From: Planctomycetaceae bacterium
Lineage (GTDB): Bacteria > Planctomycetota > Planctomycetia > Pirellulales > Pirellulaceae
Reading direction: 5' to 3'
NCBI GenBank assembly: GCA_002723275.1
Contig: PBNZ01000039.1
Span: 1 to 55,323 of the forward strand
DNA: 55,323 nucleotides
Positions within the stretch are counted from its first letter, which is position 1; the number at the start of each line of letters is the position of its first letter. Shown here piece after piece: positions 1 through 8,500 of the stretch. Below the pieces are notes generated by a model that made no database searches, was not told where the DNA came from, and saw only the letters and a program-made list of their open reading frames with translations. The position numbers were made by a program, and so were the translations under genes.

Positions 1-124
1 CGGCGATGACGGCAGCATCAACACCATCATCAATCTTGACTTGAAGCGGTCCAAGCGAAGCCTGGCAAACGGATGCGATTGCGAATACGGCACACATGGC
101 CAAAGCTGAAAGTCGATAAGACAT
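1..124 (-). CDS. Secreted protein, N-terminal fragment (truncated by window edge)
   Basis: An open frame on the minus strand starts at ATG 122-124 and runs off the left edge without a stop, so only about 41 residues are visible. A GGAG ribosome-binding site lies 7 bases upstream of the ATG. The first 22 or so residues form a signal peptide: a short basic start (MSYR), a hydrophobic core, and a likely cleavage at VCQA|SLG. The mature start, SLGPLQVKIDDG, resembles the mature start of the gene just upstream (SLQVDLDLND). The two lie 51 bases apart on the same strand and are probably co-transcribed. Function is unknown; this type of start is common among planctomycete secreted or PEP-CTERM proteins, but the C-terminus that would decide is outside the window. 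Confidence 0.6.
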   Translation of the reverse strand, partial: MSYRLSALAMCAVFAIASVCQASLGPLQVKIDDGVDAAVIA

Positions 125-175
125 TTTAAATCTCCAAACGTTACTTAACACAAAGAATTGAAATCACTCACTCAG

Positions 176-625
176 TTAAGCGGTCTGAAGACGGGGGACT
201 TTCAGCAAGGAGAAGATGGGTTCATCGGGGATCCATTGACCTCGATCATATACTCGACGCATCAGTGTCTGATCGGCGGTTGAGTTGGCAATGCTGCTGA
301 CTGCAGGTGCCTCGGCTCCCCCCCCATCGGACACGACGTTGCCTGATCCGGATGCGGAAGAGGCGGGTAAGTTAGAATGACTGAGTTTCGCTCTGATTTC
401 CGCTCCAGACTCGGGCCGTTCTTCTTGCCCACTGGAACTCGAAGAAGAAGGAGCGGAAGTCGTGACGACGTCCGAACTTAATTCGGATGCTACGACCAAC
501 GCCCATCCGTTTTTGCTGTCATTCAGGTCGAGATCGACCTGCAGGCTCGCATCGGCGCGCATCGCAAGGCAACTGGCCAATGCCAGGGCGAAGCAAGCGA
601 CGCGTAGATGCGATGGGATTTCCAA
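176..625 (-). CDS. Small secreted hypothetical protein
   Basis: A 149-residue frame with a clear signal peptide (about residues 1-26, core CFALALASCLA, cleavage near RADA|SLQV), so the product is exported. The start is a TTG, only three codons after an in-frame TGA, which leaves no upstream alternative; the signal peptide supports it. The mature part opens with a strand-like SLQVDLDLND segment, then a Ser-rich stretch (about 57-66), a low-complexity Ser/Gly/Ala region (about 85-113), and a C-terminal segment with WIPDEPIF. No PEP-CTERM motif, dockerin repeat or membrane anchor is visible. It probably forms a transcription unit with the truncated gene at 1-124. I do not recognise the family, and the low-complexity middle raises the chance that it is a decayed or fast-evolving gene. 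Confidence 0.45.
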   Translation of the reverse strand: MEIPSHLRVACFALALASCLAMRADASLQVDLDLNDSKNGWALVVASELSSDVVTTSAPSSSSSSGQEERPESGAEIRAKLSHSNLPASSASGSGNVVSDGGGAEAPAVSSIANSTADQTLMRRVYDRGQWIPDEPIFSLLKVPRLQTA

Positions 626-1121
626 TTCAGGAGTTCACTTGTAATGACTGTGTATTTCATGCAGGTTGCGCAAAAGTATTTGCACCTATTCCCTATGTTA
701 ATTGCCTAGATTAGCTTATCCACTTTTTTTGCCATTTGTTTTGAGGAAATAAGGAAGTGCTCAGGCAGCGTTAACAGTTTGAATGCTCTGGGTTTGAGAT
801 TGTGTTCGGGGAGAGGCCGACTTTGAAGTTAAACTTTTGCTGTCCTAAATCGCTAATGGTGGCATGATCGTTCCAAACAAAGTGGGCATCTCACTAGGAT
901 GAGTTCACAAGAATTCAAAGTTGTTGCTTTATTCATCCCTAAGTGCCACACTCTTCTGTTCCACCTTACGGGCTTAAATAGACGGTGTTTTTCGCAGGAG
1001 GCGAGCATTTGAGGGGCTGCAGTAGAAACCCCAGTAGTGGGGGGTGATCGCTAACCCAGGGGGACGGAGTCCAGGCAAGCTGCAAGTCCAATTACGCCGA
1101 TCAATGCGGATGTAGATACAA
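626..1121. promoter_or_regulatory. Divergent intergenic region with a GC-rich, possibly structured leader
   Basis: These 496 bases separate the minus-strand gene starting at 625 from the polysaccharide locus starting at 1122, so promoters for both should lie here. The first 350 bases are A/T-rich with no convincing -35/-10 pair. The last 120 bases are G/C-rich and can fold: GGGG at 1013-1016 can pair with CCCC at 1029-1032, but the same CCCC can instead pair with GGGG at 1039-1042, and GGAC 1062-1065 pairs with GTCC 1069-1072. The mutually exclusive pairings suggest a switchable leader. The stems are short, so this is tentative, and I could not match it to a known riboswitch. Confidence 0.3.
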
Positions 1122-2021
1122 GTGCTGAATGCGTTAACGATCGATGTTGAGGACTACTATCAGGTCACGGCTTTCGAGCAGTCGATTCCGCGGTCCAGTT
1201 GGGGTGACTACGAATCGAGAGTTGTTCGCAACACGGAGCGGTTGCTGGAGCTATTTGAACTCCATGATGCCACGGCCACCTTTTATATCCTCGGTTGGGT
1301 GGCTGAGCGTTTTCCTGGACTTGTTCGCCGCATTCACGAAGCTGGGCACGAATTGGGATCCCACAGTTATTGGCATCGTTTGATTTACCAGTTGGAACCT
1401 AGGGAATTCCGCGAGGATCTGATCAAGTCGTGTGATGCGATTCAAGATATTAGTGGCGCGAAGGTTAAGACCTTTCGTGCGCCAAGTTTTTCAATTACGA
1501 AACGCTCACTTTGGGCTTTTGAAGTCCTCGCCGAATTGGGCTTTGAGATTGATTCGAGCGTTTATCCAACTGCTCATGATCGATACGGTATTCGTGACGC
1601 TAACCGGAGCATTCATCGTGTGGAAACCGTTCAGGGCGAACTCTGGGAGTTTCCCATGACATCGATCGGACGTGGGCCGTTGACTGTGCCAATTTCGGGG
1701 GGCGGGTACTTTCGATTGTACCCAATAAAAGCTACATTAAAGGGGCTGCATTCCGTGAACTTGCGAGGTGAACCCTTCGTATTTTACCTGCATCCGTGGG
1801 AAATCGACCCCTTGCAGCCCCGCCTCCCCCATGGGTCGAGGATTTCACGGTGGCGTCACTACGTCAATCTTGCATCAACCGAGGCAAAGCTAACTCGGCT
1901 ACTGCAAAGTTTTGATTTTGCCAGTGTCTCGCGAGTGGTTTCGCAGCACAACCGAGATGAATGCAACGGTCATCGACTCAGCTTAGATGTGGCGGAGTCA
2001 GAGACTGTCAAAGATTTATGA
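1122..2021 (+). CDS. XrtA/PEP-CTERM-associated polysaccharide deacetylase
   Basis: A NodB-fold protein of 299 residues that closely resembles the deacetylases found beside exosortase genes. The N-terminal MLNALTIDVEDYYQVTAFE matches that family's typical start and justifies the GTG start. Visible motifs: the metal/catalytic Asp pair region DVED (8-11), the metal-binding HSYWH (H81, H85), and FRAPSFS (R119). A late HPWEIDP segment carries the last conserved His. The family is expected to remove N- or O-acetyl groups from extracytoplasmic polysaccharide. No signal peptide is seen, so the protein may act in the cytoplasm or be exported another way. It opens the large polysaccharide locus and lies 136 bases upstream of the exosortase gene. 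Confidence 0.9.
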   Translation: MLNALTIDVEDYYQVTAFEQSIPRSSWGDYESRVVRNTERLLELFELHDATATFYILGWVAERFPGLVRRIHEAGHELGSHSYWHRLIYQLEPREFREDLIKSCDAIQDISGAKVKTFRAPSFSITKRSLWAFEVLAELGFEIDSSVYPTAHDRYGIRDANRSIHRVETVQGELWEFPMTSIGRGPLTVPISGGGYFRLYPIKATLKGLHSVNLRGEPFVFYLHPWEIDPLQPRLPHGSRISRWRHYVNLASTEAKLTRLLQSFDFASVSRVVSQHNRDECNGHRLSLDVAESETVKDL

Positions 2022-2157
2022 AACATTTCATGTGGCTGACGGGTAGCAGTGGCGGTCCATTCCACGTTCTACGTCGAGCTACAAAAAGGTATCGCAGCGA
2101 GCTAGATAAACTCGATTCATGGACCTGGCGACAAGGCGGTCTGCAGGTTTCAGGTGA

Positions 2158-3147
2158 GTGCCGGTTGAGACCAACATGACCTCCGCCAAATCAAAAGAAA
2201 CTCCCGCCGCCAATCACTCTTCCAGCGATGAAAAATCATCCACGAACTTGGCGTTAAGCCCTCAACAAATCGGTGCATTTTGCATCTTGTTCGTGGCAGG
2301 CGTCTGGTCTTACTGGCCGAACATTGTCGAGATGATTCTGTTGTGGGAGCAGGAACCGGACTATTCGCACGGCTATCTTGTCGTCCCGATATCGCTCGCA
2401 TTCCTTTGGTTCCGGCGAGATATGTTTCCGACTGACCAGGTGAAGCCGGCTTACGTCATTGGTTTGCTTGTCGTTTTGGCGAGCGTTGGTCTCCGAACTC
2501 TCTCCGCGAGGTTTTTCTACGGACCGATTGACAATTGGACGTTGATGCTCTGGTTGGCTGGCTGTGTTTTGACCTTTTTCGGCTGGCGAGTGCTCTGGTG
2601 GTCCTTGCCGTCGATCGCCTTCCTTGGGTTTGCTATGCCGCTGCCTTACAGCTTGGAAATTGCGATGCGACTACCTTTGCAGGGGATCGCAACTGAAGTT
2701 AGTACGTTTGCTTTGGTATTGTTTGGCATTCCTGCGATGGCGGAGGCAAACGTTATTCGAATCGGTACCGAAACCTATGGAGTCGAAGAAGCGTGTTCCG
2801 GCATCAGAATCTTTTTCGGGATTGCCGCACTTGCCTTTGCCATCGTTGTGCTGGCGAGACGGGCCTGGATCACGAGGCTGCTGATTCTCCTGTCGATTTT
2901 GCCGGTGGCTATCGTCGCAAACTCAACTCGCATCGTCATCACCTGTATTCTCTTTCAGGAAGTCGGTTCTGATGCAGCGAAAAGATTTTCCCATGATTTT
3001 GCAGGGATGTTAATGATTCCCTTTGCAGCGATTCTTCTCGGAGGCGTACTTTGGATTCTGACGCGAGTCCTTCAGGAACGAGAAGTGAACCTTGTGAGGG
3101 ATGGAAGTCTGTTTCAATCCAAGGCGGGCAAGCAACGGCCGGGGTGA
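2158..3147 (+). CDS. Exosortase (PEP-CTERM transpeptidase, EpsH/Xrt family)
   Basis: An integral membrane cysteine protease/transpeptidase of 329 residues with about eight hydrophobic helices. It shows the three exosortase catalytic residues in order: Cys213 in EEACSGIR, Arg258 in NSTRI, and His279 in SHDFAG. Exosortases cut C-terminal PEP-CTERM signals and are thought to transfer the protein to an anchor or to the exopolysaccharide pathway. Likely substrates lie at 47061-48209 and 48292-49038. The Arg motif is NSTRI rather than the more common NGxRI, suggesting a subtype other than classical XrtA. The GTG at 2158 is used here; an ATG at 2176 is an equally good start, six residues shorter. 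There is no fused EpsI domain; that function is encoded separately at 10218. Confidence 0.9.
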   Translation: MPVETNMTSAKSKETPAANHSSSDEKSSTNLALSPQQIGAFCILFVAGVWSYWPNIVEMILLWEQEPDYSHGYLVVPISLAFLWFRRDMFPTDQVKPAYVIGLLVVLASVGLRTLSARFFYGPIDNWTLMLWLAGCVLTFFGWRVLWWSLPSIAFLGFAMPLPYSLEIAMRLPLQGIATEVSTFALVLFGIPAMAEANVIRIGTETYGVEEACSGIRIFFGIAALAFAIVVLARRAWITRLLILLSILPVAIVANSTRIVITCILFQEVGSDAAKRFSHDFAGMLMIPFAAILLGGVLWILTRVLQEREVNLVRDGSLFQSKAGKQRPG

Positions 3148-3280
3148 TGCCAAATTAATTGAATGAATTTTGAGTCCCTCATAAACTGATGGAAAGAACT
3201 CGACGACGATGATCGCCTGAGACGTACAAAGTTCTGAGGTGCAGAAGCCACCGAATCAGAGAGCTTCCATTGAGGTATTT

Positions 3281-5482
3281 ATGAAAGATCGTCCGCAAAA
3301 TGAATTGCTACCGGCAAACAGCCCTGCCGGTCAGTATTCTCTCGATACTGTTGTGCGCGAAGCAGCTAGATCACAGAAGGATGTCAACAAGCTGCGGCAA
3401 TACTTGACGTTATTGTGGGCGTCTCAACTGCGATGGTGGAAGATTTCTTTGCCCTTGAGTTGCATCTTGGCCATTGCCGCAGGCGTTGGCGCGTGGTTCA
3501 CGGTGGAATCGACCTATACGGCCAATGCCATGCTCAGAATTCAAGAGGTTGCGCCGTACGTTGCATTCAAACAGAGTGAAAACTCAAGGTCGTTTGTGAA
3601 TACTCAGTTGCAGTTGTTTCGAACACGAACGGTTGTGCAAGCTGCATTAGCAGAGGTCATGGAGAAGTTTCCGGAGACGGCTGAAAAAGAGGATCCGGTC
3701 CTTTGGATTCAGCTTGGGATATCAGCGCGCCTGATCGGGGCTTCTGAACTCGTTACCGTAAAATTCACCGATCCTGATCCCCGACTTGCAAAGGCAGTCG
3801 TTCAATCGGTTGTTGATACCTACATGCGTTATCAACGGGACTATTCGAATCAGCAAGACGAACAGGTTATTCGTCTGCTGCGAGATGAGGTTTCCGACCG
3901 ACAGGTCGCTTTAAAAACGCTTAGGCAGGAGGTCACTGAGTTAAGTAAGAATGCCATTATCGATCGAACGGTTGATTCCAGTTCCGACTCATCACTGCAA
4001 TCGATCCAAAATCTTTTAATTCGTACCGAGGTCGAGTTAACCGTTTCGAACGCCCAGCTTGCTGCCGTCGAACATCAAGTCACTACGGATGATCAGGAAA
4101 TCTCGCCGGCCCAGTTGGAGGCGATGTTGGAGTCGTCGATTGACTATTCACAAATGCGTAATGAATTAGCTCAGGCTGATACTCGATTGGAGATGCTGAG
4201 TTCTCGATTGTTGTCACCCGAAAGTTCGACTCGCTATCAGCAGGCGAAACAACAACGCGATGAATTAGCTCAAGCGATCGAAGAATATCAGAAACGATTC
4301 CAGGTTGATGGAAAGGAAGCCGCTTCAAAATACAGAAAGGTGCAACAGGAGGAGCGGCTTACTGCAATGCGCAAAGAGATTGAAGCGAAGGAGACGATGC
4401 GAGATTATTTGCGTAGTCGGTTAGATGAGGCGAAAGAGGATGATGTGGTCGTCAGCAGTGATAAGAACCAGGACACCGTTGCGTTCGAAATTAAATCGCG
4501 GGAACTAAAGCAACAGGAGGCAATTTACAATCGCATCACTGACCGGATCATGCATCTGCAGACCGAAAAGTATGCACCGGCTCGAGTTGCCCTCGTGGAT
4601 CCCGCTGTGAAACCGAAGGAAGCCGATAATTCTCCCTGGGCGATCATAGTAGTTGCGGTCATGGCCGCTTTCGGTGCGCCGCTAGGACTGGTCTTCGCTT
4701 ATGAGTTTTTGATGCAGCGAGTCAATGATTCATCCTTCATTGAGGAGCAGAATCTCGAAGTTGTCGGAGAGATTGCGACGTTGCCGAGGTACCTACCCGC
4801 GACGGGATCTGGATCGGGGGATGTGGAGCATCGTCACTTGACCTTGTTTGAAGAGAGTATTGATCATCTCTGCAATACGCTGAGGTTGTCGTCAAACACG
4901 GCTGGCAAGCAATTAATCGCCGTTACGAGTGCTGTGTCGGGAGAGGGTAAGACACATGTTTCGGCACAATTAGCAATCAGCCTAGCTAAGTCTGTTAAAG
5001 AACCCGTGTTACTCTTGGAAACTGATTTTCGAGCACCTGACATTGGACGAATGTTCGGTTTTGAATCTCGTCAAGGCGTGCTCGATATGTTCGTTGGCGG
5101 GGTGTCGCTTGACGATGTGATTCTTCGCGATGCGCATCCCTATCTCGATGTGATATTGGCCGGGACTCAGCATCGTGACTTACATGGGGTGCTCCACCAG
5201 AATGATATCAGTAACTTGCTCGAGACTGTGAGAAAGCGTTACCGGTACATTGTGATCGATACTCCGCCGGTGCTCGGTGCTGGCGAAGCTGTTCTGTTCG
5301 CATGTCACGCGGACGCTTCACTGATTTGTGCACGTCGCGGATACAGCAGAATGTCTCAGGTTGTGCAAGTTCGTGATCGTCTTTCGCGGGCACAGGCAAA
5401 CCCGGTCGGCGTTGTTCTGAATGGTGTTTCTCGGCGTCAATACATTTACTCATACGGTAACTATGAGTTCGTGAATGGGTAG
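3281..5482 (+). CDS. Wzz/Wzc-type polysaccharide co-polymerase with C-terminal tyrosine autokinase
   Basis: A GumC/Wzc-like protein of 733 residues that sets polymer chain length and couples it to tyrosine phosphorylation. The order is a cytoplasmic start, a first membrane helix (about 55-75), a long periplasmic part rich in coiled coil (about 190-450), a second membrane helix (about 460-485), and a cytoplasmic BY-kinase domain. The kinase has Walker A SGEGKT (553-558), Walker A' ETDFRAPD (from E580) and Walker B VIDTPP (D660). The last residues, YIYSYGNYEF, form the tyrosine cluster that is the usual autophosphorylation site. I chose ATG 3281 because GAGG lies five bases upstream; a GTG at 3239 would add 14 residues but has no usable ribosome-binding site. 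Confidence 0.92.
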   Translation: MKDRPQNELLPANSPAGQYSLDTVVREAARSQKDVNKLRQYLTLLWASQLRWWKISLPLSCILAIAAGVGAWFTVESTYTANAMLRIQEVAPYVAFKQSENSRSFVNTQLQLFRTRTVVQAALAEVMEKFPETAEKEDPVLWIQLGISARLIGASELVTVKFTDPDPRLAKAVVQSVVDTYMRYQRDYSNQQDEQVIRLLRDEVSDRQVALKTLRQEVTELSKNAIIDRTVDSSSDSSLQSIQNLLIRTEVELTVSNAQLAAVEHQVTTDDQEISPAQLEAMLESSIDYSQMRNELAQADTRLEMLSSRLLSPESSTRYQQAKQQRDELAQAIEEYQKRFQVDGKEAASKYRKVQQEERLTAMRKEIEAKETMRDYLRSRLDEAKEDDVVVSSDKNQDTVAFEIKSRELKQQEAIYNRITDRIMHLQTEKYAPARVALVDPAVKPKEADNSPWAIIVVAVMAAFGAPLGLVFAYEFLMQRVNDSSFIEEQNLEVVGEIATLPRYLPATGSGSGDVEHRHLTLFEESIDHLCNTLRLSSNTAGKQLIAVTSAVSGEGKTHVSAQLAISLAKSVKEPVLLLETDFRAPDIGRMFGFESRQGVLDMFVGGVSLDDVILRDAHPYLDVILAGTQHRDLHGVLHQNDISNLLETVRKRYRYIVIDTPPVLGAGEAVLFACHADASLICARRGYSRMSQVVQVRDRLSRAQANPVGVVLNGVSRRQYIYSYGNYEFVNG

Positions 5483-5554
5483 GTGCGTATTGTTGGCCGG
5501 TTCTTTGATTGAAACCAAGTACGTCAAATTGAAATGGATGAAAGAGGTTCGTCG

Positions 5555-8500
5555 ATGGAAACTGGCCGTCAATTGAAGACGAGAAAACAATCTAGAAAAC
5601 GGATTTTTATCGGTTGGCGATGGTTGCTTGGCTTGTTGCTGGTTGGGGCCGTTGTCGGTGGACTTCTTGGGTGGCGTTATGTCGGTCAAAGAGGAGATGT
5701 TGCTGAGTATTACTTGGTTGCTGCTAACAAAGCTTATCTGGATGAAGACTGGCCAACCGCTTCGGACGCTTACTATCAGTATCACCGTTTTCATCCAGAT
5801 GATTTAGACGCTCGCATCAAACTTGCGTTGGCCTACGGTAAAAACCCTGAGGGGCAACGAAACCAAAAGATTCGTCTGTATCGGGAGGCGATGGCGCTCA
5901 TTCCTAAGCCGATCGATAAAACCGAGGAAAATGCTCCCTATCGAGAAGAGTATAGGGAATTGAAGAATTCACTCCTCGATGCATTGGTGAGGAGTCGAAG
6001 GTATTCGGAAATTCGAAATGAAGCGGATAGTGACGCATTCGGCTTCGAAAATCTTTCCGAAGTAAAGCGTGCTGTCGCGTGGTCTGAATTTGTGACGGCG
6101 AAGATAAATGATCGATCGATCGATGGCCCCATACGCGATCCGGAACGGCCAGGTGAAGTTGTGCTCGACGGGAAATCGCCTCTGCAGTTGGTTCGTGAGT
6201 ACCTTGTCATCGATCCCGGCGATATCGAAATGGCACGGCTTGCTGCTTTTGGATTACGTGAATTCGCCGAGTCTTCGTCCGATACTGATCATCAAGCCGA
6301 AGCCGATGCGGTGATCGATCGAATGCTTGCCGCCGACGAAAATAAGGAGAAAGCACGCGCCTGGCTCACGGTGTTCGGGTATCGGCGCGCCCATCGTCTT
6401 CCCGGTGATCAAGAAGCTCTGCAACAAGCGATTGAGGTTTACAGCGATCCGGAAGATGCGCTCTCGCTCGGAAATGCAGCGATGAGAGTCGCTCGAGGTA
6501 CAACGCCCATTGATCCATCTTGGTTGGAACAGGCGATTGGAATGTACAAGCTCGCTGCGGCGCACCGACCGGAAGCATCAAGCCCCGTTTTGCGACTCAG
6601 TGAAGCGTATTATGACGCGGGCGATTTTGAGCAAGCGACTGTTGTTTTGAATGGAGCTATCGAGAACATGAGTGATGTGGACGCCATTCAGTTCAGAATG
6701 TATTTGTCCAATCTCTACTTGCTCCTGGAAGACGTCGAGAAATGTCAGGAACAGATTGATGTGCTCGACCATGTCATTGCGAGTGCTGAGCAGAACAGTC
6801 GGTTGTTTTCGTCTCAGCGACGCCGACTTGAGTTTGAATCGCGAGTCGAATTGTTTCAAGCCAAAGTTTATCTGTTGGCACGAGAGTACAGTAAAGCCCG
6901 CAGGATTGCGTTTAGTCTCGTCGGTCAAAATCGATCGATTCCCGCGAGCGATGACGATGATGGCGGACGTGTGATTGCGTCGCTTGGATCGGGATCCTCC
7001 AGTGAAAAACAGTTGCTCTTCGATGCATGGATGTTGATTGGACGGACGTCGCGGTCTCTCGGCCGGTGGGCAGAAGCTGCTGATGCCTTTGAATCAGCGG
7101 CGGAACTCGGAGTTGACTCGGGTGAGGCTGCCGGTGCAGCGGCGAATGCATATCGACAAATCGGGCAGGCTGATTCAGCCCTGCGAGTTGTGGAGCGACA
7201 GGGTCAGCTCGGGCGAGAACCGCTTCTGTTTGAAGTCGCCGCGTTGCAGTTTGCTGAAGAAATCAAGAAACGAACCGCCGATCGAGATTGGTCAGCTTTC
7301 AACAGCACGATTCGTGCGGCTCGTCAAACGAACATAGATCCGTGGCAGGCGAATTTGATGGTCGCCGCGCGGATGCAACTTGAAGGCGCACCTCGAGAAA
7401 AAATCCTGGAAGAAATTGATGCAGGTGTTCAGCAAAATCCAGAAGCTGCCGATCTCTTTTCGAGGCTCGTGTTGTTCTATCAACAGTTAGGTGAATTCTC
7501 GTTGGCAGACGAGGCTCTCTCGAGGTATAGCGAGTTAGCTTTCGATCCGTGGAAAGTTGATCTGCTCAATGCCCAACTGCAAATGATTCGAGGCAACTAT
7601 GAGCAAGCGATTCCACTCCTTGACGGAATCCTACCTGACGTTGGTCAAGATCAGAAGAGATTGTGCCTCAAACTTAGGGCCCGAGCTCAGGTTGCCCTCG
7701 GGCGAATGGAATTCGCTCGTAAAACGCTTCAGCAACTTGCTGACCAGGACGATCTTGATTCTTTGGTCCGGCTGGCGGAAATGGAAGTGAGATTGAAGGA
7801 TTTTACGGAGCTTGAAAAGCATATCGAGAGAATGAAGGAAGTTGAGGGATCGGAAGGCGTCTACTGGAAATACTTTGTTGCAAGTCGGGCCATTGCGGAC
7901 GACCCTTCGCCGCAAGATGTTCTTGATGCAGAGAGGTTGCAGGCGCAGGTTGTTGAGGCGAATCCGAACTGGCCATTGGCCTATAGTCTCCACGGCCGCA
8001 TCCTTACCGAGAAACAGAATTATGCTGGCGCTGCGAAAGCACTAGAAATTGCGGTGCAGAAAGGTGACCGTCGGCTTCAGATTTATCAAGAATTGCTCGC
8101 CGCTCTATTTGCTGCTGGGCAATATGAAAAATCCGAACAGTACCTCGAGGAAATGCAATCGCAAGGAAGCAATGCCGCATCCTTCCTCGGAGCAGCAGTG
8201 GATGTGGCTGAATCTCAGTCTCAGATGCCCGAGTTACTTCGCCGTGCGAAGGCTGTTGTTGAAAAAACACCGGCCAATGCAGTCGCGAGGATCTGGTATG
8301 CGCAACTACTGTTGATGAATGGGCAAGAGGATCAGGCGAAAGCTCAGTTGACGGATGCCTTTCAAGATTCCCCGAGTGACATCGGTGCAGGCACGGCCTT
8401 GTTTCTCTTCTATCTAAAACGAGATCAAGCTGAGGCAGAAAACGTTCTTCAGTTGATTGAAGAAAACGGTAAAGATCCTTTGTCCAAGCAACGAGCAATT

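Noticed and set aside
487-714. Plus-strand open frame opposite the secreted gene at 176-625
   Set aside because: It is antisense to a frame with a clear signal peptide and has no recognisable features of its own.
860-980. Sigma-54-like TGGCA elements (plus strand near 859-873 and minus strand near 942-950)
   Set aside because: The TGGCA(C) half is present in each, but the TTGC half at the required spacing is missing.
1003-1110. Cyclic-di-GMP riboswitch ahead of the deacetylase gene
   Set aside because: The conserved GGGCAAACC and GGGACGCAAAGCC segments are absent, so only an unspecified structured leader is listed.
1961-2179. 72-residue frame bridging the deacetylase and exosortase genes
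   Set aside because: It overlaps the deacetylase end in another frame, has no ribosome-binding site and no protein-like pattern.
5450-5794. 114-residue minus-strand frame over the Wzc-like and TPR gene junction
   Set aside because: It is a shadow of two well-supported plus-strand genes.
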